Positions 52,150 through 61,175 of a DNA stretch of 64,000 nucleotides are shown piece by piece. Position numbers and translations under genes: made by a program. The stretch is from the NCBI RefSeq assembly GCF_014839805.1, contig NC_051115.1:3160600-3224599 (forward strand), written 5' to 3'. Position 1 is the stretch's first letter, and the number at the start of each line of letters is the position of its first letter. The stretch is from Manduca sexta. Its lineage: Eukaryota; Arthropoda; Insecta; Lepidoptera; Sphingidae. The notes under the pieces were generated by a model. It worked only from the letters and a program-made list of their open reading frames with translations, searched no databases and was not told the origin of the DNA.

Positions 52150-52627
52150 AATAATAACTTTTGACTGCGGCTTCGTCCGCATGAAGGACTTTTTCAGGAT
52201 AGAAGTTCCGCTATATTTTCCACCTCGGTGGCGTAGTTGTACTGCATGCGCGGTACGCAACGCTCTGAGGTCCTGGGTTCGAATCCCGGGTTAGCAAAGT
52301 GATATTTGGGATTGACTGCTCAGTATCAGCACGGAGTCTGGAATTTGTGCCCGATATGGCGATAGGCTCGCCCCCTATCACATTATGGGACGGAACACAC
52401 TTGGCGAAAAGTGGGTGTCCTGGTTGCGCCTCTGCATACCCCTTCGGGGATAAATACGTGATGGTGTGTGTGTGTATATATATTTTCCCGGAATAGAAAG
52501 TATATAACTTTCCCAGGGTCTTAAACTGTCTCCTTACCAAATTTCATTAAAATCCGTACAGTAGATTTTGAGTAAATCGATAACATACAGACAGAAAAGG
52601 GGACTTTGTTTTATAATATGTATAGAT
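52150..52627 (-). mobile_element. Short Helitron (AAAGTCCCC family) split by SINE-B
   Basis: Left part TTTTGACTGCGGCTTCGTCC ... GCTATATTTTCC, right part TATATTTTCCCGGAATAG ... GGGGACTTTGTTTTATAATA. Confidence 0.75.
52222..52478 (+). mobile_element. SINE-B nested in a Helitron, 10-bp target duplication
   Basis: TATATTTTCC flanks it (52212-52221 and 52479-52488). Box B GGGTTCGAATCCCGGG; (GT)n then TATA tail. Confidence 0.9.
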
Positions 52628-52734
52628 TATACGCTAGTTTTCGTTCGCGGTTCCGCCTATGTAGTCCTCGCCATTAAAGTAGCCTAAAGCATGCAAGGAA
52701 ATGTAATTCAATGTTCAATAAGAGACATATTTAA

Positions 52735-53010
52735 TTCAATCGGAACCCAAAATACCGGCTGCCAGACTTCAAGACACTGAGCTCATTCTGCGTAGATCGG
52801 ACCACGAACAGCTAAATTTTAAAAAGTTGTATAATTGTAAAATGTAGGTAGATATTGTAATTGACTTTGCGGATGAACAACACCTCAGTCCGTGACCATG
52901 AAGGCTGCAGTCTTCGAAACGGGAGAAAACTAAAAATAAAACCGCGATAAAATCCGAAAAATAATTTAATTTTAATATCTAACATTCGCGTTAGATAAAT
53001 CATTAAGAGA
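52735..53010 (+). mobile_element. RT-J 3' region
   Basis: CAAGACACTGAGCTCATTCT, AAATGTAGGTAGATATTGTA, CGTGACCATGAAGGCTGCAG, TCTAACATTCGCGTTAGAT. The peptide tail is frameshifted here. Confidence 0.5.
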
Positions 53011-53119
53011 GAGATTTTTAGAACTAAACCCATAGTTTCCCTTTCAGAGTTTAAGCTTAAGTTACATTTGGTATTGAAAGCTGAGCTGGCTTTATTATGT
53101 GCATGGAAAAGTGACAGTA

Positions 53120-53285
53120 CTACATCTGATGGCAAGTAGAGTCCAATAGAATAGACTGACGAGAGATTACCCCTCAGTCGACACAATTATGCCTGTTAGA
53201 ACTGGATATACACAGGCTGATCCCGGAACGCGACACTTACGCCACTATGGCGGGTTTTAACACCTTGTATGTATCCTACAAAAGT
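53120..53285 (+). repeat. Repeat-C copy
   Basis: ATCTGATGGCAAGTAGAGTC, TCAGTCGACACAATTATGCC, CTGATCCCGGAACGCGACAC; right end missing. Confidence 0.7.
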
Positions 53286-53574
53286 CCAAGGTATATCTAT
53301 GTACTCAATGAACTCAGCAGTTTCAGCTTTTGCTTCTGAACATAATATGTACCGCCAACAGCTATTTTTTTTCCTTTTTTGGCTTCGCAGTTTAGATGCA
53401 TTTAGCCAATGTCGAGTTATTTGGATAGGATAGGAACATAGGATACAAAGGCTGGGAAGCTATAAGAATATTGTACGATATCAATTCGGAGGAAGATATA
53501 TTGGTAATAAAATACTATCAAGTAGGTTAAGAATTAAAATGTAAAGAAATAGGACATACATAAACAGATAGGAG
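53286..53574. other. No gene seen
   Basis: Unassigned. Confidence 0.25.
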
Positions 53575-53965
53575 TTGATGCCTCCAACAGCTTTGATGTT
53601 AGTCGGATTAACAACAATTCGAAATATGAATTTAAAAACACTATTCATCTGTTCGTTATTTGGGTCGGATAATAAGACGTTTGTAGTTCCAAATTTGAAT
53701 TAAAAATTGAGAGTACCTACTCATATTATGGTCGGATTATAGTAGCAATTCGAAATTTGAATTAAAATACAGCTAATAATTACATAATATAGTATGTAAC
53801 TGCATTCATTTGGTCATCATTTTTGTCCGTTTATATCTATAAGCATTTGTTATTCGAAATTTGAATTCAAAAACAGTTGACAGTAGCTTTACTCATTTGG
53901 TCACAATTTTGTTCGGTTTATAAAAACATTTATAATTCTAAATTTGAATTCAAAATAATTCAAAG
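53575..53965 (+). repeat. Degenerate minisatellite
   Basis: The near-palindromic motif TTCGAAATTTGAATT recurs at about 53616, 53690, 53748, 53850 and 53934 (steps 60-100 bp). CATTTGGTCA- and TCGGTTTATA-like blocks lie between. Confidence 0.65.
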
Positions 53966-54126
53966 TGAAGGGAGTAGTTATGGACATTGTTTCAGTGATG
54001 GACAGAAAGCCCTACACACGGTCCAACCGGTTACACGAATAACATCACTGCCGCGCTCGGTTAGCGCGTCTGAAGTGCTAATGATGTGCTGCGATGTGTT
54101 TATCGATATTATCATTTTTATATCTA

Positions 54127-54208
54127 TCTATACATATAAAACAAAGTCCCTAAAAGCCGTCTGTACGTGATCGATTTTCTCAAAATCTACTGAACGGATT
54201 TTTGTACG
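54127..54208 (+). mobile_element. Short Helitron 5' fragment (AAAGTCCCC family)
   Basis: A|TCTATACATATAAAACAAAG to CTACTGAACGGATTTTTG. Confidence 0.55.
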
Positions 54209-54336
54209 GTTTTTACTAAAAGATAGCGCAATTATTGAGGAAGCTTTCGGTTAATATTACATTACGGTTTTATGTAAATTGATTGAAATATAACGATTAC
54301 TGTTGAGGTCGCGTGGTGGAAAAAAATTGTGACGCT

Positions 54337-54540
54337 TTTTTTTTATTTCTTTGAATAACGAGACGAGCTTGCCGTCCGCCTGATGGTAAGCGATACGATC
54401 CATAAACAGTAGAAACAACACCTTGAATTACAAAGTATTGTTTGGTATTCCACTGCACTCGCCATCCTGAGACGTGAGATGTTAAATCTCATTATGTATG
54501 GTACCTTCGGCGGACTCTCACATATGAGAAACCACCAGTA
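54337..54540 (-). mobile_element. Repeat-D copy with internal deletion
   Basis: ACGAGACGAGCTTGCCGTCC, CCTGATGGTAAGCGATACG, to CTCACATATGAGAAACCACC. Confidence 0.75.
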
Positions 54541-54616
54541 AATACCATTTGACGCTAGTTAAAGCAGATGAAGTCTAAACATTGTTTCGCTTGGATAAAA
54601 ATAAAAATGTTTTTGT

Positions 54617-54748
54617 TTTCCTTCACCGTTAAAGCAAGCGATAATTCACAAATACACACATAATTTAAGAAGTCAGAGGTGTGTTTGGGTTTTGAACCTG
54701 CGGACATTCGTCTCGGCACTCCGTTTCACTTAACTAAGCTATCGCCGC
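54617..54748 (-). mobile_element. SINE-A 5' half
   Basis: TTTTCCTTCACCGTTAAAGC to the complement of GCGGCGATAGCTTAGTTAA. Tail half missing. Confidence 0.75.
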
Positions 54749-55247
54749 ATCATCTATGTAGCTAACATTTATATTTTATATCGATATCGATAAAAATTCT
54801 TCCATCCTTATGAAGTAAAGGTGAACTTTGCATTAACTATCTCTTTAGTACATCGCTTAAACTTTGACACTTGATATGACCTCCCTCATTTGAAAGTCGA
54901 CCTTATCACTATAGAAATAAGGCTCAAGTTTCCACTTCAATAACTCCGTATATACCCTCTTTCGCTAAACGCCATTTATCTTTCATGAATATTCGGGGTT
55001 ACATTTTGAACTTTAACACAAAGGAATAAGGTTGATTTTTGCGTGATCAAGAAAACGCAAAGAGATAGCGTTTTATGTCCTCAAAATAAAGAACTTATGT
55101 TTTATTAATTATATACGTTTTCTATTAAGTTCATGCGGGTTTGAATCCCGGAAAGGGATTTTGAAAATACATGTATTTATTGTCACTAGAGTACATCAGT
55201 GCTTATCAAAGTGGTATGGTGACATGGGGGAAGACCGAATTACGGGG
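54749..55247. other. No gene seen
   Basis: AT-rich unassigned sequence; no coding frame above 60 codons. Confidence 0.3.
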
Positions 55248-55443
55248 TAAATCAACACCTTGAACTATAAAGTATTGTTTGGTATTCCACTACCCATTGT
55301 AAGACATGAGATGTTAATTATTATGTCCAGTTACACTGGCTACAATGTTCAACAACACAACAGACTACACGCTGCTTGGTGGTAGAAATAGACATTGCGG
55401 TACCTTCAAACAGACTGTCGCATAAGAGAGACCTACCACTAGT
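55248..55443 (-). mobile_element. Repeat-D copy, left part missing
   Basis: CACCTTGAACTATAAAGTAT, AAGACATGAGATGTTAATTA, to AAGAGAGACCTACCACTAGT. Confidence 0.7.
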
Positions 55444-55532
55444 AAAAAGTCATTTATAGTCACTTACCCTTTGCAGAGTTGGCAGGCAAGTTCGATATCA
55501 CCATCGGCACCACGGGAGTCTGCAACAGGAGT

Positions 55533-55925
55533 ATAATATCAGCCTTATATACTGTCTAATAGCGGCGATAGCCTAGTTGGATGTGGAACGGACTGCCAAG
55601 ACGAATGCCCGCAGGCTCAAATCCCAAACACACCTCTGACTTTTCTAAAATCATGTGTGTATTTGTGAATTTATTGTTCGCTTTAACGGTGAAGGAAAAC
55701 ATCGTGAGGAAACCTGCACATCTGAGAAGTTCTCTGTAGGAATTTCAAAGGTGTGTGAAGTCTACCCGCACTACAGCGTGGTGGACTAAGGTCTAATCCC
55801 TCTCAGTAGTAGAGGAGGCCCGTGCAGCAGTGGGCAAGTATATAATACAGGGCTGATATTATTATTATTATTATACTGTCTCAGTGCTGCACGGACCTCT
55901 AGTAAGAAGGTTTAGGTAGAGGCGG
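55533..55925 (-). mobile_element. SINE-A tail piece hosting another SINE-A
   Basis: AATATCAGCCTTATATACTG before and TATACTGTCTCAGTGCTGCA after the insert are the start of one minus-strand SINE-A. Confidence 0.7.
55558..55871 (+). mobile_element. SINE-A inserted in SINE-A, 10-bp target duplication
   Basis: TATACTGTCT on both sides (55548-55557 and 55872-55881). Box A TAGCCTAGTTGG, box B GGCTCAAATCCC, (ATT)n tail. Confidence 0.9.
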
Positions 55926-56002
55926 TCTTTGAGAAAGGGTACTGGGCAAACGCTTAGGACCTCCCTCGAGCCTTTGGAGCACCTTTTTTTCATTTATTAA
56001 TG

Positions 56003-56276
56003 ACTAGTTGACCCGACAGACGTTGTCCTGTCTTAACTATGTATGCACGCGCGCATTCTGTCGATCGCTGACAGTTATTTCAAACCACTGACAGTTATGT
56101 AAAATTAATATTGTCGTTTAATTTTCTAATGTTCCGCGCAATTCTTTGAATTTTTCTTTCATAAGAATCATCTCCTGACAATAACAAACACAACAAAAAT
56201 AAAAATAGTGAAATCGGTCCAGCCGTTCACGTGTGATGGCATGACCAAGGAAAATAGGGATTCATTTATATGTAGA
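56003..56276 (-). mobile_element. Helitron-E copy
   Basis: CTAGTTGACCCGACAGACGT to TCATTTATATGTAGA|T. Confidence 0.75.
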
Positions 56277-56332
56277 TAGATAACAAACAAGTACATTATA
56301 ATTTTTTACAGAGATAGAGCTTTTGCTCGCGG

Positions 56333-56402
56333 TTGAAATAGACATTGCGATGGTGCCTCACTGCCTACCCAGGCGGACTCTCACATATGATACCCACCAC
56401 TA
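56333..56402 (-). mobile_element. Repeat-D end fragment
   Basis: GAAATAGACATTGCGATGG, GGCGGACTCTCACATATGA, CCACCACTAGT. Confidence 0.6.
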
Positions 56403-56516
56403 GTAAAGATAGGTCCCCGTAGACTTAATAAGGCCTCGTTATTTAATATGTTGGTTGTAAGTCGTAAAATATAATAAAAATTAGGCACAAACGTATCGAC
56501 ATAAATACATCGTGAT

Positions 56517-56829
56517 CATTGACGTATATTCTATAGACACGAACGTCCATATAAACTATTTGTTCAAAATCTGAACTAAAATGGCAAAATGTCACTATTA
56601 TAACCTATTTATTCACTTGAACAACAAATAATTTTACTTATTTGAGTAATATATTTTATTCAAATCCAGGTTTACACTTAGACTCGAGTTCTTATATCAG
56701 GAGCGCCACTCCGTACACAACCACAAGCTGTCAATATTGACCATACTAAAGTCAGTTTGCATGGATTCCAGTTCAATTCATTTGAACACAGTGAATGTTC
56801 GGAACGCTAAATCTAGTACGTAGTACATG
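56517..56829 (-). mobile_element. hAT-K copy
   Basis: CATTGACGTATATTCTATAG at left; right end near TAGTACATG. Flanks ATCGTGAT and ATCGTAAT match 7/8. Confidence 0.65.
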
Positions 56830-57061
56830 ATCGTAATGGTGCTAAGGCACTCGCATACATTCACCTCGTAGATGGAGATTGAACCATCTTTGCTCATCAC
56901 AAAGCATTATTGTCTTCAATACCACGTTTTTCTAAGAACCTGTGGTAACAAAGGAATCTAAACACAGTTACGAAGCATGTACGCCGCGAGCGACGACGGT
57001 TTTCCATTGTTCCACGGGGACGAGAAAATTATCGGATTAAAGGCCTAATTACATTCAGCTT

Positions 57062-57208
57062 AATTCAGCTTTGAGATACAACAATATTAGCCAATCACAA
57101 CAGCCCTATCTACGCACTGCGAAGGCTGCCATGCCGTCAGCACTGAAACAGACTTGTTATCACAGCTTTATTCCATCCGTATAAAAAACGTCTATGAATA
57201 ACTGGGTA
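57062..57208. mobile_element. MITE-H right half
   Basis: GAGATACAACAATATTAGCC, TGCCATGCCGTCAGCACTG, AAAAACGTCTATGAATAAC. Confidence 0.6.
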
Positions 57209-57304
57209 GTTTTGTAAGGAGACGCGTACGCATGCTTTCAGCTTTCCACGTCGATTTAGTTTTCGTATCTCATTTTTATTAGCACTGCAAAGTGCCAATG
57301 CACC

Positions 57305-57758
57305 TGATGGTGAAGAGTGGAGTCTCATAGAATGTCGACTGACGAGAGATTACCCCTCAGTCGACACAATTATGCCTGTTGTAACTGAATATACAGAAGC
57401 TGATTCTAGAGTGCATGGGCTACTATGGCGGGTTTTAACACCTTGTGTATTGTCGCTATCCAGGCGGATACATAATATAAAATATATCCTAGTAGTAGTT
57501 ACAATAAATAGAAAGTTTTTAACATGTTAACGTGCGACAAGTCTCATAGAATGTCGACTGACGAGAGATTACCCCTCAGTCGACACAATTATGCCTGTTG
57601 TAACTGAATATACAGAAGCTGATTCTAGAGTGCGTGGGCTACTATGGCGGGTTTTAACACCTTGTGTATTGTCGCTATCCAGGCGGATACATAATATAAA
57701 ATATATCCTAGTAGTAGTTACAATAAATAGAAAGTTTTTAACATGTTAACGTGCGACA
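57305..57758 (+). repeat. Repeat-C with a 219-bp tandem duplication
   Basis: 57321-57539 and 57540-57758 are identical except for GTGCATGGGC against GTGCGTGGGC (1 difference by eye). The unit runs from AGTCTCATAGAATGTCGACT to TTAACGTGCGACA. Confidence 0.9.
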
Positions 57759-58386
57759 ATCGATATATATGTACTATGTATTTAGCGTTCCGAACATTCA
57801 CTGCGTTCAACTGAATTGAACTGCAATCCATTCAAACTGACTAGTATGGTCAATATTGACAGTTGTGTACGAAGTGGCGCTCATGATATAAGAACTCGAG
57901 TCTAAGTGTAAACCTGGATTTGAATAAAAAATATAAGTCAAATAAGCGATAGCCTAGTTAGTTGTGGAACGGACTGTCGAGACGAATGTCCGCAGGTTCA
58001 AATCCCGAGGGCATACCATCTGACTTTTGTAAGATTATGTGGGTATTCTTTGTGAATTATCGCTTACTTTAACGATGAAGGGAAACATTGTGAGAAAATT
58101 TTGCACACCTGAGAAATTCTCTATAGGAATTTTGAAGGTATGTGAAGTCTACCCTCATTATAGCGTGGTGGACTAAGGCCTAATCCCTCTCAGTAGTAGA
58201 GGGGGCCCGTGCAGTGGGACAGTATATAATACAGGGCTGATATTATATTATATACATAGTTAAATAAGTACAATTATTTATTGTTCAAGTGAATAAATAG
58301 GTTATAACAGTGACGTTATGCCATTTTAGTTCAGATTTTGAACAAATAGTTTATATGGACGTTCGTGTCTAGAATATACGTCAATG
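57757..58386 (+). mobile_element. hAT-K copy split by SINE-A
   Basis: CGATATATATGTACTATG to AGTCAAATAAG, then AGTTAAATAAGTACAATTA to ATATACGTCAATG. Confidence 0.7.
57947..58257 (+). mobile_element. SINE-A nested in hAT-K
   Basis: Flanks AGTCAAATAAG (57936-57946) and AGTTAAATAAG (58258-58268) match 10/11. Box A TAGCCTAGTTAG, box B GGTTCAAATCCC. Confidence 0.88.
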
Positions 58387-58734
58387 ACAACGGACCCGCA
58401 CCCCCAGGTCGTACCTCGCGCAGTCTGTGTTGTCTAATTAGATCCCCGGTAGCCGCGGGAGTGGTGTAGCTATGTTATTTTAATGTTCAACTTAACCGTG
58501 TACACTACTGGGTTAAGCTATAATATTCTGCCGACTGCTTCGGTGGCTTATCTTATAGGGGCTTCTCCGTGTTGGATCCATGTTTTGCAAGCCTTCCAAC
58601 AGGACCGGCCTTTGTGCCATGATTTCCCGCAGGAAAGATACAACATAATAATAAAAGTCTTTAATAATAATATACAGTAATAATAAGCAAATAGGTTATT
58701 AGCTAGTTAAGATAAAAATAAAAGGAATTTGGGT
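58387..58734. other. Unassigned; short SINE-like remnant
   Basis: CCGACTGCTTCGGTGGCTTA at 58529 resembles a SINE-B head. No gene. Confidence 0.25.
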
Positions 58735-59090
58735 TATAGTTAGCTCTCGTTAATTTCTATCGACAGCCTCGTCTGTATGCCTCTTAGGCAAAGGCCTCTT
58801 CCATCTCCTTCCACTTTACTTTGTCCTTTGCTATTTTTGTCCAGCCTCTCCCTTTTTTTGGTACATCTTACGCATGACCTACCAACTAAAACTCCGCGGG
58901 GGCTCTTCGGCGCATTTGGGATGGCTGCGGGCTTCCTCCGACGGAAGCGTCTAAGTCTTCGCAGCCATTCCTGCGCGGTGTCGCCTAATGCGACCCGTCT
59001 CCTGCAGGGATCCAGTCTCTTCCTGCTATAGTCTTTTTTTCATCAGCCCATCTTCTGATTGTCCTCTCTCTTAATTTAACCATTTACATA
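58735..59090 (-). pseudogene. Decayed LINE ORF2 C-terminus with foreign block
   Basis: The minus strand encodes REDNQKMG near 59070, and RGWTKIAKDKVKWKEMEEAF at 58790-58870. These are typical C-terminal LINE motifs. Between them, QEWLRRLRRFRRRKPAA interrupts the expected order, so an insertion or a different element is mixed in. Confidence 0.5.
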
Positions 59091-59094
59091 CTTA

Positions 59095-59363
59095 CCTCCT
59101 TATACATTGACGTTATTTATCGAAGGACCGAACATTGCTGTGATAACAAGTCTGTTTCTCAGCTTTGTTTATCTGACAGTGTGCTGTTTGTTCAGCTTTG
59201 TTTATCTGATAGCCAAAGATTTAAGTTGTATCTCAATATTAGTCAATCACAACGGCCCTACGTCTACGTACTGCGAAGGCTGCCATGCCGTCAGCTCTGA
59301 GATACAGACTTGTTATCATAGCAATGCTCCGTTCTTAGATAAATAAAGTCTATGAATAAGGGT
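59095..59363. mobile_element. MITE-H copy with inner duplication
   Basis: CCTCCTTATACATTGACG to AAAGTCTATGAATAAGGG. CAGCTTTGTTTATCTGA occurs twice (59160, 59194). Confidence 0.65.
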
Positions 59364-59365
59364 GT

Positions 59366-59659
59366 TAGTATTTACATTGAACCTAGGTCCTCAGCTAGCC
59401 GTATTCGAACTATGGCGAAATTTTGTACAATAATATCATATCTCTTCGCTTCCTAGTCAGCATATTTCCATAGCATATCCTAGTAGGACGTCGTACATTA
59501 ATTCTTACTTTCAAACCTATACAATTAATTTTTAATTCCAAAGGTCTTTCGGAATAATTCATAATTTCGCTTGAATTCGCGGAAAAATTGTTTTCTTGAT
59601 AAGCTTTTAAGATTATAATGAAAATAATGTTTTATCTATGTATACCAGAGGTATACTGA
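59366..59659. other. No gene seen
   Basis: AT-rich unassigned sequence. Confidence 0.25.
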
Positions 59660-59808
59660 GATTTAACATCTCATGTCTCATGGCGAGCGCAGTGGAATAA
59701 CAAATAATTTGTAATTAAAGGTGTTGATGTTTCTACTGTTTATGGATCGCTTACCATCAGGCGAACGGCAAGCTCGTCTTGTCATTCAAAGCAATAAAAA
59801 AAAAACAA
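59660..59808 (+). mobile_element. Repeat-D right half
   Basis: TTTAACATCTCATGTCTCAT to CATTCAAAGCAATAAAAAAA. Confidence 0.7.
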
Positions 59809-59884
59809 ACTTTTTTTTCTCATAGACCACATTAAAATATTTCCTGGTTCTGGTGGACCTTTTTTATTAGGTTTTGCAAAGAAA

Positions 59885-60165
59885 ATATATTACAAGTACC
59901 GCGTACTTTTTGCGAAAAACTATGTGTGAGCCTATAAAATTAGAAGGTTGCCCCCGATTTCTCCAGGATCCAATCAGATCCTGACTTGGTGCCTATGACA
60001 CCACTTCAGAAGTATCCCTTCAGAAGTATCCGCTTTCGAACAAAGAAAGGATTTTGAAAATCGGTCCTCAATTGGCAGAGTAATCGCGTAACAGACACCA
60101 AAAAAAAAGAAACATACAGTCGAAATGAGACAACCCTCCTTTTTTGAAGTCGGTTAAAAAAAATT
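59885..60165 (-). repeat. Repeat block shared with 39026
   Basis: CCTCCTTTTTTGAAGTCGGT and CAATTGGCAGAGTAATCGC. TTCAGAAGTATCC is tandemly doubled (60006, 60019). Confidence 0.4.
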
Positions 60166-61175
60166 AAGCAGACCCGAAATTTAAAAATCATATTTCGACG
60201 TTCATTAAATATGTAAGTAGTAGTTTTTGAAGTATTTTATGAACAGCCTCAGCTCCGCTGTTTACCTTTCTCTGAATAATTTGGACATTCAAAGCGTAGT
60301 TTTCATAAAAAACTAAGTAGGTTTTATAAAAGCGGGTTTTGTTTTCTTTAAGCCTCATTTTTCACCATTATTAAATTCTCTGTTTCATGATTAAAATTGG
60401 ATATTTAATATTAGAATCTTTTTAAATTAAGGTATATTATTGATCGGATATAATGTCTAATGTTGTTAGTATAACTACTTGTTAATATTATTTTTATTGA
60501 TATATTTTATTCGCTTGTTAAATAGTATGCAAGGCAGTGACATCTAGTGGTAAATTATAGAAACAAAAAATGTAATTCAACGCCATCTATTGATATTGTA
60601 ATGAAGCACTTAACAGTTACAAAAATAGTCTACCGGATTGTAAGCTAGTTTAAAGCGTTGATCAGAGATGGCGCTGTAAAAATTTGCGTACACTTTTTTG
60701 ATTACAGTAAAGTAAAAAACACGAGGGCATAGTTATATTTTTTTATTGTAACGTATTATTCTAAAGTTACTCAATATATTATAAATTAATTTTAAAATTT
60801 TCTCCATTGTGAAAGATAAGTTAATTTTGTTTTTGTTTACGATTGCTGTATTATCTCTCACATTATCAGTATGGGACGTCTGATCAATAGCTAGTTAGAA
60901 ACACTGGCCATATTTTCAGTCTATGGCGAATTACTTAATAGTGTAGGTACTCGTAATTATTTAGAAAACATAGGTTTAGTTTTGAAAACAAAAATCTATT
61001 GTTTCTCACCCATTGTTCGCAAATCTGTATTGCCTAACTGAATTGTTCATACTTGTGCTTTATAAAACAAGTAATAGAAACATAATACTAAAATACGGCA
61101 AAATATTAAAAACAGTGGATTTTCTGAGGTAAAATATTAAAAACAAATCATGATTTAAAAATAAACAAAAACAAA
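60166..61175. other. Upstream region of the Kazal gene, TE-poor
   Basis: AT-rich, with CGCCATCTATTG at about 60580 and AGATGGCGCTG at about 60667 as the only familiar motifs. CTTTATAAAAC at about 61059 is a possible TATA element about 120 bp before the ATG, but no clear initiator follows it. Confidence 0.35.
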
